In this document: in pieces, positions 8,027 through 14,683 of the stretch
Numbering within the stretch: the first letter of the stretch is position 1
Layout: each line of letters begins with the position of its first letter
Assembly: GCA_900550635.1 (NCBI GenBank)
Contig: URSZ01000021.1
Coordinates: 1-23,368, forward strand
DNA from: an uncultured Prevotella sp.
GTDB taxonomy: Bacteria > Bacteroidota > Bacteroidia > Bacteroidales > Bacteroidaceae
Reading direction: 5' to 3'
DNA: 23,368 nt
The notes under the pieces: model-generated
The model's input: only the letters and a program-made list of their open reading frames with translations
Database searches by the model: none
What the model was told of the DNA's origin: nothing
Made by a program: the position numbers and the translations under genes

Positions 8027-8087
8027 AAATAAGTGCTCCGAAAAAAAGCCTTTTTTGTCTGCCATTCCTTGAGCCGGCCCACAGGAA

Positions 8088-8190
8088 GCAAAAAATATGT
8101 CTGAGATATTTTAAAATACAAGGCACATATTTTAAAATATGTGCCTTGTATTTTTTCTTTTCTCCCACGTGGGTATAACGCACTGAAAAT
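8088..8190. repeat. Modular palindromic repeat, copy A
   Basis: A 103-base block matching copy B (12231-12333) at 93 positions. It contains three contiguous 21-base modules of the form AAAATA-core-TATTTT: 8092-8112 (core TGTCTGAGA), 8113-8133 (core CAAGGCACA) and 8134-8154 (core TGTGCCTTG). Modules two and three are exact reverse complements, giving a perfect 42-base palindrome. Downstream come a pyrimidine tract and the 10-base palindrome CCCACGTGGG, both shared with copy B. It lies about 100 bases beyond the 3' end of the glycosylase gene. There is no coding evidence. Confidence 0.9.
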
Positions 8191-8205
8191 CAAGCACCAT
8201 TTTTC

Positions 8206-8227
8206 AGCCTTTTGAAAGGCTTTTTTT
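8206..8227 (+). terminator. Terminator-like hairpin on the plus strand
   Basis: AGCCTTT (8206-8212) pairs with AAAGGCT (8215-8221) around a 2-base loop (probably opening to a larger one), and the T-run continues to 8227. It faces away from both flanking minus-strand genes, so it has no obvious cognate transcript. Confidence 0.5.
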
Positions 8228-8242
8228 AATCCTGTTTTTCAT

Positions 8243-8278
8243 GTCGCAGTATGTCCGCGTCGACAACCATACTATGAC
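8243..8278. other. Hairpin just past the glycosylase stop codon
   Basis: GTCGCAGTATG (8243-8253) and CATACTATGAC (8268-8278) pair at 9 positions plus one G-U wobble, with a 14-base loop, 10 bases after the stop at 8289. No U-run follows on the minus strand, so it may stabilise the 3' end rather than terminate. Confidence 0.4.
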
Positions 8279-8288
8279 GAAACAAGTG

Positions 8289-8861
8289 TCACAACAAGCC
8301 TACCTGCTCGAACATATTCCTGTAAAATCCGACTTTCTTATCGAGCGACAACGGGTATGCGCGACTACTGCTGGGCATACGAAAAAAGAGAAGCTGCCTG
8401 CCATTTAATTCAAAACCAACAGACATTCCTGTTTTAGGGACCTCTACTTCCAATTGCCGGCCTATTTCATCGGCTGCTTTCTGCCCCGTAGCTACAACGG
8501 CACGACATTGCTCCAGAGTTGATAGCATTCCGCGTACATCGGTCGGCTCCAATATCTCCAAATATTTGTCCGACGCGTTATCCTTGCGGCGTATCACTTC
8601 GGTTGCCGTATCATATAATCCTATTCCTTTTTCCTCAAGCAATTTTACTATATCGTCGCGACGATAGCATTTATTTTCCGAATCTACGAAGAACTGGCTG
8701 TCACCACGGAATATCTTTCCAAATATACGCCACATGTCATTATTGAAGTTAGGATAGAAAAACTCCATGGACCAGCGTTTTTGCTGAGGAGGGAAACTGC
8801 CGAGCATTAAAAGCCGTGTGCCGTGCGGTAGGAAAGGTTCTAACGGATGTTTGTCTACCAT
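8289..8861 (-). CDS. Uracil/hypoxanthine-DNA glycosylase family protein (Mug-like)
   Basis: A 190-aa protein of the uracil-DNA glycosylase superfamily, likely a base-excision repair enzyme removing uracil, hypoxanthine or a mismatched base. Motif 1 is LMLGSFPPQ (residues 18-26), followed by FFYPNFNNDMW (34-44), equivalent to the YY-x-NPRN-x-FW stretch of Mug-like and deoxyinosine glycosylases. The C-terminal motif MPSSSRAYP (about 162-170) corresponds to the LPSTSPAN-type DNA-intercalation loop. Substrate specificity cannot be read from these motifs. Its start overlaps the end of the upstream DUF4421 gene by 7 bases (8855-8861), so the two are very probably cotranscribed, although no functional link is obvious. 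Confidence 0.85.
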   Translation of the reverse strand: MVDKHPLEPFLPHGTRLLMLGSFPPQQKRWSMEFFYPNFNNDMWRIFGKIFRGDSQFFVDSENKCYRRDDIVKLLEEKGIGLYDTATEVIRRKDNASDKYLEILEPTDVRGMLSTLEQCRAVVATGQKAADEIGRQLEVEVPKTGMSVGFELNGRQLLFFRMPSSSRAYPLSLDKKVGFYRNMFEQVGLL

Positions 8862-10048
8862 TTTTTGAATTTTTTCGGGTTTGAACGCCTGTAATGTCCC
8901 TTGGGCATAAAATTCACACCTACATATATATTAAATACCGCAACCGCGTTGCTTATCGAAAACTTGCTTTTATTATAATTATATGCGTGTACCACCGCCG
9001 ATGTACCCATGAAAAATCTGTTTGTGTTCCAAACCAGCCCCATTCTTCCAATAGCGTCGAAGTTGAATGTACTGCGCTTGAATAATATGTCTTGGCTCTC
9101 GAACGATTCGCCTTTGGCAAACTTATATCCCACAGCCGGGGCTATCGACACGGAGCACAGGAGGTTCGGAGCAAAAACCCAGTTGTAGGCATAGCCAAAA
9201 TTTATGCTGTAATCATAATAGTTTATTTCGTTGAATTTTAATTCGTCATATAATCCAACGCCATTGTTGCCTCCTGTTATCAACGATGACGGTAAACGGG
9301 AATAATCAAAATCCAATGCCTGGTGTGAATATATAAACCCGAGTTTCCACGTTCCGCAGCTTTTCTTCTGCACGGTACTTTGCCCGTAAGCAGCCGGATA
9401 AGAAAAGCGTTTATGGTTGAATATATAATAAACGTTCAAACTTTTTATCGACGTTTTAAGGCCATCAAACTTGACATCCTTGTATATCTTGTCGTTCTGT
9501 TTTCCGAAACCTTTAACCGAGCCGATTGTGTAGTCGCCGTTGTTCTTTTGGTATATCAAATCGGCTCCGAACGCGGAACTGTAAACGCTCAAATTGAATT
9601 GTGTAGATTTGTTAGAGGTATAAGTGCGCGCTATATCAAAATTATAACCGAGAAAAATCCAATGCCATCCAATATAAGGGCCTAAAGTAAGTCGCGGCTT
9701 GGAATAAAAATTTATTTGCTGCTTGTCGCTGCCTGCGCTTCGGCCTCTTATGCTATAAGCATTTATCAGGCAGGTTTGCTGCACCATCGCCGTAAAATTA
9801 TAATAGTTGGGAGTTACGTAAGTAGTGTCTATCTCATTCAGACTCTTAAGGAATTTATAAAACTTGCTTTGCTTCCACTTTTTTTTATGCGATTTCTTTT
9901 CCGGCAAAGCTTTGGCCGTATCGTTTGATAAAGAATCCAGCCACTCTTCATTACCTGCACACGACATTAATGCTCGAGCAGGTGCATTTGCAAAACACAT
10001 ATTCCAAATGCAGATACAAAATATTATGCAAGTTAATATTCTCATCAC
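8855..10048 (-). CDS. DUF4421-type exported protein, probable outer-membrane barrel
   Basis: A 397-aa protein of unknown function that resembles the DUF4421 family of Bacteroidales. A signal peptide (residues 1-20, cleavage near CFA-NA) precedes a basic, lysine-rich segment (about 50-66, EKKSHKKKWKQSKFYKF). The remainder alternates aromatic and polar residues, as in a beta-barrel: YIGWHWIFLGYNFDI, LNVYYIFNHKRFSYPAAY, GTWKLGFIYSHQALDFDY, YDYSINFGYAYNWVF and, near the end, FNIYVGVNFMP. The pattern suggests an outer-membrane protein. The start could be either of two adjacent ATGs. It overlaps the glycosylase gene by 7 bases. Function unknown; the family call rests on remembered motif resemblance. 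Confidence 0.8.
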   Translation of the reverse strand: MMRILTCIIFCICIWNMCFANAPARALMSCAGNEEWLDSLSNDTAKALPEKKSHKKKWKQSKFYKFLKSLNEIDTTYVTPNYYNFTAMVQQTCLINAYSIRGRSAGSDKQQINFYSKPRLTLGPYIGWHWIFLGYNFDIARTYTSNKSTQFNLSVYSSAFGADLIYQKNNGDYTIGSVKGFGKQNDKIYKDVKFDGLKTSIKSLNVYYIFNHKRFSYPAAYGQSTVQKKSCGTWKLGFIYSHQALDFDYSRLPSSLITGGNNGVGLYDELKFNEINYYDYSINFGYAYNWVFAPNLLCSVSIAPAVGYKFAKGESFESQDILFKRSTFNFDAIGRMGLVWNTNRFFMGTSAVVHAYNYNKSKFSISNAVAVFNIYVGVNFMPKGHYRRSNPKKFKKW

Positions 10049-10187
10049 ATTGAGCTATGTATTTCCCTTTTACAAAAGATTTGAGACGCCAACTATGTCT
10101 CTTTTGCCGCATGCTAACTATTACGGCTATTGTTTAAATAATATTATAGAGATTATGTGGGTAAATACTTTTTTTAATTCCTATTGT

Positions 10188-11174
10188 CTACAACTTTCCT
10201 AAAATACGGTCCATTACCCAGTTTACAGATGTTGCACTTACGCTGTCGCAATTACATACAGCCTTGCCTTGCAAATGCTCTACTACCAACTTTATCAAAG
10301 GCAACTGCACGTGTTCCGGATTCTTTACAACTATTTCCTCGTGCCCGCGCTCCGTGTTCAGCTTTATAGGTGTGTATATGAAGATAGAAAAACTAAGCTG
10401 TCCCTTGTCGCCTATCACTTCTATACAATCTTCTCTTGCCGACTCATGTGCTACAAAGCACCAGGAGCCAGAGCCCGGAAGACCTGAAGCAAAGCGGAAC
10501 GCGGCGCTTACGGTATCTTCTGTTTCGTATAGACCGGCACGGTTGCTGCAATAGCCTTTGGCCTCTACTATAGGGCCGAAAATCTCCTGCAGCATGTCTA
10601 TCTGGTGAGGAGCGAAATCATAAAAGTATCCGCCGCCGGCTATGTCGGGCAAAACACGCCACGGCATGTTCTGTCTGCTGTAATCCAAGTCGCGCGGGGG
10701 CGCGGCAAAACGAAGCTGTACATTTATAACTTTGCCTATCCGGCCTTCGTCTATAAGTTGTTTTACCTTTTTAAAATAAGGCAGATACCTTCTATAATAT
10801 GCCGCAAAACATGGAACGCCTGTTTTTTCGGCTATGCGGTTAATTCTTCCGCAATCCGGATAATTCGAAGCCAATGGCTTTTCCACATAAGCCGGTTTAC
10901 CCGACTTTAGTGCCATTATGGCATACGTAACATGCGTGGAAGGAGGTGTTGCGATATATACGGCATTTACCTCGGGGTCGTCGATAAGTTCCTGCGGGTC
11001 TGTGTACCACCGCGGTATTCCGTGACGCTCTGCATAAGAACGCACCTTATCCTTGCTGCGGCTCATGACAGCAACAACCCTCGAACCCTCGACCAACGAA
11101 AAAGCCGGGCCGCTCTTTTTTTCGGTTGCCTCACCACAACCGATAAAGCCCCATGATACAACTGAATTTTCCAT
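10188..11174 (-). CDS. Gfo/Idh/MocA family NAD(P)-dependent oxidoreductase
   Basis: A 328-aa cytoplasmic oxidoreductase. The N-terminal Rossmann fold begins VSWGFIGCGEAT (residues 6-17), with GxGxxx-type nucleotide binding. VYIATPPSTH (72-81) and the family hallmark EKP (98-100) follow, the Lys being catalytic in relatives. Later DIAGGGYFYDFAPHQIDML carries the conserved Asp/His of the substrate site. Members usually oxidise or reduce sugars, inositols or their derivatives; the substrate here is not evident. The ATG at 11174 was preferred over 11186 because the latter lies inside the -7 element (11184-11191). The gene is divergent from a membrane protein gene at 11241. No obvious pathway neighbours. 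Confidence 0.9.
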   Translation of the reverse strand: MENSVVSWGFIGCGEATEKKSGPAFSLVEGSRVVAVMSRSKDKVRSYAERHGIPRWYTDPQELIDDPEVNAVYIATPPSTHVTYAIMALKSGKPAYVEKPLASNYPDCGRINRIAEKTGVPCFAAYYRRYLPYFKKVKQLIDEGRIGKVINVQLRFAAPPRDLDYSRQNMPWRVLPDIAGGGYFYDFAPHQIDMLQEIFGPIVEAKGYCSNRAGLYETEDTVSAAFRFASGLPGSGSWCFVAHESAREDCIEVIGDKGQLSFSIFIYTPIKLNTERGHEEIVVKNPEHVQLPLIKLVVEHLQGKAVCNCDSVSATSVNWVMDRILGKL

Positions 11175-11183
11175 ATATGTGTA

Positions 11184-11191
11184 CAAAGGTA
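11184..11191 (-). promoter_or_regulatory. -7 promoter element of the oxidoreductase gene
   Basis: The minus strand reads TACCTTTG (TAnnTTTG) with only 9 bases to the ATG at 11174, implying a very short 5' leader. It lies in the 66-base divergent gap to the membrane protein gene. Confidence 0.45.
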
Positions 11192-11240
11192 TACTTTTTT
11201 TACGTATTCTTCGTTGCCTGTATAACGAAAAGGTTTCAAT

Positions 11241-12140
11241 ATGAAAGAACTTAATTTTGAAACGCCGGACATATCTATTATAAAAAGCATAAAATCCGGC
11301 ATTAAAATCATAATAAACAACATAAAAACAATAAGCCTCGGGCTGGCCATTCCGACATTGTTATTTGCACTGATTGCAACAGTCACAATATGCGGCAACG
11401 TAGGTGTTGTAAAAATAGATTACAACCACTATATGCCTTACCACGAGATTTCAGAGTGGTTCCTCGCAAAATATATAATCGGGACATTGGTCTCCGTTGT
11501 CTTGTTCATGCTATGGCGCGGCTACACATTCCATTATTTATCCAACTTCGACAAAGAAAAAAAGGCTTTCTGCGTCAAGACATCGCGCATAAGCGACTTT
11601 TTCTATTCCGGACTCCGTTTCATACAATTTTGCCTGCTTGCATTCATTGTATTCGGAATAATCGGCGCGATACTCGCATACATAAGCATAACGGTCAGCG
11701 CATGGCTGTGGACAGCCTTTATAATATATGCGGTTTTCGTTTCCGTTCCGTTGTACATCTCCGGCTATGAATATATGCTGAACGACATAAACTTTCGCAA
11801 AGCATTAAAAACAGCCGCAAAACGAACTGCAGAACAGTGGGGACGGGTGTTCCTTCGGCTTTTACTGGTAAATACTGCCGCCATCATACTCGTCGTGATA
11901 TTGACAATCCCGGCAGCCACATTGGGCCTGAGCCTGTACGACAACGCTACAGCAGTGGTAATGACAGGAGCGAGTTCTTCACCGGTACTCATTTATATAA
12001 TGGAATATATAGCCGTTTTCATCGCCAGTGTGCTTGTGCTGTATATAATATTGATAAGCACATCCGTATTAATGTTTTTCTTGGACGACGCGAACAAATA
12101 TTCTGCCTATCTGGCACAAGCCCGTTTAGAAGACAGATAA
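11241..12140 (+). CDS. Polytopic membrane protein of unknown function (299 aa)
   Basis: I do not recognise the family. The N-terminal 30 residues are amphipathic and lysine-rich (SIIKSIKSGIKIIINNIK). About six hydrophobic segments follow: about 31-52, 73-92, 128-150, 152-174, 204-228 and 250-277. Between segments is a basic loop (about 183-201, FRKALKTAAKRTAEQWGR), probably cytoplasmic. No enzymatic motif, signal peptide or metal-binding pattern is visible. The architecture resembles the many DUF4013/GlpM-like inner-membrane proteins but I cannot assign one. It is divergent from the oxidoreductase; a small terminator follows its stop codon. Real coding is supported by length and hydropathy. 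Confidence 0.8.
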   Translation: MKELNFETPDISIIKSIKSGIKIIINNIKTISLGLAIPTLLFALIATVTICGNVGVVKIDYNHYMPYHEISEWFLAKYIIGTLVSVVLFMLWRGYTFHYLSNFDKEKKAFCVKTSRISDFFYSGLRFIQFCLLAFIVFGIIGAILAYISITVSAWLWTAFIIYAVFVSVPLYISGYEYMLNDINFRKALKTAAKRTAEQWGRVFLRLLLVNTAAIILVVILTIPAATLGLSLYDNATAVVMTGASSSPVLIYIMEYIAVFIASVLVLYIILISTSVLMFFLDDANKYSAYLAQARLEDR

Positions 12141-12141
12141 G

Positions 12142-12157
12142 ACAGGGAAACACCTGT
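12142..12157 (+). terminator. Weak terminator after the membrane protein gene
   Basis: ACAGG (12142-12146) and CCTGT (12153-12157) form a 5-bp stem with loop GAAACA, two bases after the stop codon, followed by ATAAATTTTTAT. Confidence 0.35.
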
Positions 12158-12192
12158 ATAAATTTTTATATACACGCACATCTGATTTTGTC

Positions 12193-12212
12193 CGTGTTTT
12201 TCACACGTTTTT
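12193..12212 (+). terminator. Second candidate terminator after the membrane protein gene
   Basis: CGTGT (12193-12197) and ACACG (12203-12207) pair around TTTTC and are followed directly by five T (12208-12212). Confidence 0.45.
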
Positions 12213-12230
12213 CAGCAGGGTTTTCAGAGA

Positions 12231-12333
12231 GCAAAAAATATGTCTGAGATATTTTAAAATATGTCAGACATATTTTGAATTATGTGCCTTGTTTTTTTTC
12301 TTTTCTCCCACGTGGGTATAACACACTGAAAAT
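12231..12333. repeat. Modular palindromic repeat, copy B
   Basis: A 103-base block matching copy A (8088-8190) at 93 positions, in the same window orientation. Its three 21-base modules are 12235-12255 (core TGTCTGAGA), 12256-12276 (core TGTCAGACA) and 12277-12297 (core TGTGCCTTG with degenerate ends). Here modules one and two are the complementary pair (20 of 21), whereas in copy A it is modules two and three. CCCACGTGGG follows at 12307-12316. It lies about 90 bases past the 3' end of the membrane protein gene. Confidence 0.9.
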
Positions 12334-12561
12334 TAGTTTTCACATTTTGGAGCCTCAAAACAGCTTTTATCGTGACAGGTTTTCCCCGTTTTTTATACAA
12401 AACACTTCTACCGCTTTTTCTACCGACACACGAATATTCTCAAGCATAAAACAAAGCACCAATGAAAAATTTTACAGCCTTGCTACCTAAATATACAAAC
12501 AAACAGGCAAAACCTCTGAAAATATTTATGATTAACATGCGACGGAATGTAAATAAATTCG
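12334..12561. other. Intergenic sequence upstream of the ribosomal operon
   Basis: No gene is convincing here. A 51-codon frame (12462-12617) runs across the rplM promoter and is probably chance. The sequence is AT-rich. Confidence 0.5.
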
Positions 12562-12569
12562 TACTTTTG
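12562..12569 (+). promoter_or_regulatory. -7 promoter element of the rplM operon
   Basis: TACTTTTG, an exact TAnnTTTG match, 199 bases before the rplM start, so transcripts would carry a leader of about 190 bases. No TTG is seen at the -33 spacing. Confidence 0.55.
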
Positions 12570-12575
12570 CACGCC

Positions 12576-12768
12576 GATTATTATCAGCAGGCAGAAAACC
12601 TGCAAAGCGCGTGTTAATAGTAACGCCAATTTTGGCCGGGCGTTATGGTTAGTGAATCGCGATTAAAGCTATGAACGCATTAATTATCAAATGCATTCAT
12701 GCAGTTCGAAAGACGGTGCAAAAATCGTCATGAATTGTAATAAAGTAACATTTAAAACAGAAACGAAA
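12576..12768 (+). promoter_or_regulatory. Structured 5' leader of rplM, candidate L13 autoregulatory leader
   Basis: Three hairpins follow one another: GCAGG/CCTGC (12587-12591 with 12599-12603), TAACGCC/GGCGTTA (12621-12627 with 12639-12645, perfect 7 bp) and TGAACGCATT/AATGCATTCA (12672-12681 with 12690-12699, 9 of 10). A long structured leader before an r-protein operon is typical of translational feedback by an encoded protein. That this one binds L13 or S9 is inference. Confidence 0.5.
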
Positions 12769-13230
12769 GTGAACACATTAAGTTTTAAAACTATTTCTGT
12801 AAACAAGAAAAATGCACAGAAAGAGTGGGTAGTTGTGGACGCTACAGATCAAGTGCTCGGACGTCTCTGCACGAAAGTAGCCAAACTGCTCCGCGGCAAA
12901 TACAAACCGTCATTTACACCCAACAGCGATTGCGGCGACAACGTTATCATCATCAACGCCAACAAAGTACGCCTTACTGGTAATAAATGGACCGGCAGAA
13001 CTTATTACACTTACTCATTATACCCCGGCGGCCAGCGCGAACATACACCGCAAAGCATTTTCAACAAGCCTAACGGCCCCTCTACTTTGGTTCGCAAAGT
13101 AGTTCGCGGCATGTTGCCTAAAAACCGTTTGGGACGTACAATTCTCGGAAACTTGTACGTATACGAAGGAAACGAGCACAAACATGAAGCTCAGTCTCCC
13201 AAAACAATAGATATTAACCAGTATAAATAA
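12769..13230 (+). CDS. rplM: 50S ribosomal protein L13
   Basis: L13 is an early-assembly protein of the large ribosomal subunit. The sequence carries EWVVVDATDQVLGRLCTKVAKLLRGK near the N terminus, DCGDNVIIINA in the core, and GMLPKNRLGR and the C-terminal HKHEAQSPKTIDIN typical of the family. A GTG start at 12769 gives 153 aa beginning with a VNTLSFKTIS-type sequence, which matches Bacteroidales L13 proteins as I remember them (usually MDTLSYKTIS). An in-frame ATG at 12730 would add 13 atypical residues. First gene of the rplM-rpsI-rpsB-tsf operon; rpsI starts 8 bases after its stop codon. Confidence 0.95.
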   Translation: MNTLSFKTISVNKKNAQKEWVVVDATDQVLGRLCTKVAKLLRGKYKPSFTPNSDCGDNVIIINANKVRLTGNKWTGRTYYTYSLYPGGQREHTPQSIFNKPNGPSTLVRKVVRGMLPKNRLGRTILGNLYVYEGNEHKHEAQSPKTIDINQYK

Positions 13231-13238
13231 AATAGTAA

Positions 13239-13625
13239 ATGGAAGTCATTAACGCATTAGGCAGACGAAAGAGTGCAGTTGCACGCGTATTCGTAAGCGA
13301 AGGTACAGGAAAGATTACTATAAACAAAAAAGACATCACAGAGTACTTTCCATCATCTATTTTACAATTCGTGGTTAAACAACCGCTCCAGACTCTTGAA
13401 GTATTGGAAAAATACGACATCAAGGCAAACATCGACGGAGGCGGCTTTACAGGCCAGTCACAAGCACTTCGCCTTGCTATTGCCCGCGCTCTCGTTAAAA
13501 TAAATCCCGAAGATAAAGCCGCATTAAGGAAAGAAGGCTTTATGACACGTGATTCCCGTGAGGTTGAACGCAAGAAGCCGGGACGTCCAAAAGCACGCCG
13601 CCGCTTCCAGTTCTCTAAACGTTAA
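13239..13625 (+). CDS. rpsI: 30S ribosomal protein S9
   Basis: S9 (128 aa) sits in the small-subunit head, its C-terminal tail reaching the P-site tRNA. The N-terminal LGRRKSAVARVF (residues 5-16), the central IDGGGFTGQSQALRLAIARAL and the very basic tail KKPGRPKARRRFQFSKR are diagnostic. The length matches the family. It starts 8 bases after rplM, the pairing conserved across bacteria, and is surely cotranscribed with it. Nothing is unusual. Confidence 0.97.
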   Translation: MEVINALGRRKSAVARVFVSEGTGKITINKKDITEYFPSSILQFVVKQPLQTLEVLEKYDIKANIDGGGFTGQSQALRLAIARALVKINPEDKAALRKEGFMTRDSREVERKKPGRPKARRRFQFSKR

Positions 13626-13648
13626 TGCGTTTACCGAACGGCAAAACA

Positions 13649-13663
13649 GTTTAGTATCTAAAC
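13649..13663 (+). other. Small hairpin between rpsI and rpsB
   Basis: GTTTAG (13649-13654) and CTAAAC (13658-13663) form a perfect 6-bp stem with a 3-base loop, upstream of the larger hairpin in the same 178-base gap. Confidence 0.4.
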
Positions 13664-13686
13664 CACCGCGATTCCAGGATACAAAT

Positions 13687-13721
13687 ATTTGGGTTAGCTT
13701 GTTACGGCAAGCAACCCAAAT
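13687..13721 (+). promoter_or_regulatory. Strong hairpin in the rpsB leader
   Basis: ATTTGGGTT (13687-13695) pairs with AACCCAAAT (13713-13721); above a single bulged A, GCTTG (13697-13701) pairs with CAAGC (13708-13712), closing loop TTACGG. This gives 14 bp with one bulge, 82 bases before the rpsB start. No poly-T follows, so a protein-binding or processing site is more likely than a terminator. Confidence 0.55.
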
Positions 13722-13803
13722 AAATTAAATTGCAGAACGGACTACCCGGCGGTTGGTGCTCAAAAGCAACAAAAAGAAAGTAAACAATTAAAACAAAAGA
13801 CAA

Positions 13804-14655
13804 ATGTCACGCACAAATTTCGAAACCTTATTAGAAGCAGGTTGCCACTTCGGCCACTTGAAACGCAAATGGAATCCGGCTATGGCTCCATACATCTTTA
13901 TGGAACGTAACGGAATCCACATTATCGACTTGAACAAAACAGTAGCAAAAGTTGATTCTGCTGCCGAAGCACTGAAACAGATTGCAAAATCCGGCAAGAA
14001 AATCCTTTTCGTTGCTACTAAAAAACAAATAAAGGAAATCGTTGCAGCCAAAGCCACTTCTGTAGGAATGCCCTACGTAATCGAGCGCTGGCCGGGCGGT
14101 ATGCTTACTAACTTCCCTACAATACGTAAGGCAGTTAAAAAGATGGCAAACATCGACAAGCTTACAGCCGACGGAACTTTCTCAAACCTTTCAAAACGCG
14201 AGATTCTCCAGATAAGCCGCCAGCGTGCCAAGCTCGAAAAGAACCTCGGCTCTATCGCAGACCTCACACGCCTGCCTGCCGCACTGTTCATCGTTGACGT
14301 ATACAAGGAAAACATCGCTGTACGCGAGGCAAACCGCCTTGGAATCCCCGTATTCGGAATAGTTGATACAAACAGCGATCCTTCAAACATCGATTACGTT
14401 ATTCCCGCTAACGATGACGCAGCAAAGAGTGTAGAAGTTATTCTCGACGCATGCTGCGCTGCCATCAACGAAGGCATAGAAGAACGCAAAATAGAAAAGG
14501 CCGACGCTGAAGCAGCTGCACAGCAACCCGACGAAGCTCCTAAAATGCGCCACCGTTCACAGAAAGCACGCGTAGAAAAAGAAGAAAACACTGCCGAGAA
14601 TGCAGAAAAAGAGGCAGAGTCTTCAAAAGAATCCGCAGCCGAAGTTGCAGAATAA
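13804..14655 (+). CDS. rpsB: 30S ribosomal protein S2
   Basis: S2 (283 aa) binds the small-subunit head-body junction and is needed for initiation. Diagnostic segments are LLEAGCHFGHLKRKWNPAM (about 7-25), FMERNGIHIIDL, KKILFVATKKQ, ERWPGGMLTNF and GIVDTNSDPSNIDYVIPANDDA (about 182-203). After about residue 225 comes an acidic, Ala/Glu-rich low-complexity tail of roughly 55 residues, making the protein longer than the E. coli form (241 aa); such tails occur in Bacteroidetes S2. It lies 178 bases after rpsI with a hairpin in between, and 28 bases before tsf. Confidence 0.97.
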   Translation: MSRTNFETLLEAGCHFGHLKRKWNPAMAPYIFMERNGIHIIDLNKTVAKVDSAAEALKQIAKSGKKILFVATKKQIKEIVAAKATSVGMPYVIERWPGGMLTNFPTIRKAVKKMANIDKLTADGTFSNLSKREILQISRQRAKLEKNLGSIADLTRLPAALFIVDVYKENIAVREANRLGIPVFGIVDTNSDPSNIDYVIPANDDAAKSVEVILDACCAAINEGIEERKIEKADAEAAAQQPDEAPKMRHRSQKARVEKEENTAENAEKEAESSKESAAEVAE

Positions 14656-14683
14656 TTCATTAAAATAAAAAATCACGACTATT

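Larger units (their letters stand above)
7692..8288. other. 597-base intergenic region
   Basis: It holds the receptor promoter, a possible 45-codon plus-strand frame (7889-8026), the first 21-bp-module array (8092-8154), a plus-strand terminator-like hairpin (8206-8227) and a hairpin just past the glycosylase stop (8243-8278). The stretch 7730-7888 is AT-rich with nothing recognisable. Confidence 0.6.

Noticed and set aside
7935..8183. 82-aa minus-strand frame with heptapeptide repeats (KYxxxIx)
   Set aside because: The peptide repeat is the 21-base module read in phase, since 21 is seven codons. Copy B has stops in the corresponding frames, so the DNA repeat and not a protein is conserved.
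12462..12617. 51-codon plus-strand frame beginning MKNFTALLPKY
   Set aside because: It spans the rplM -7 element and the first leader hairpin, and has no promoter of its own.
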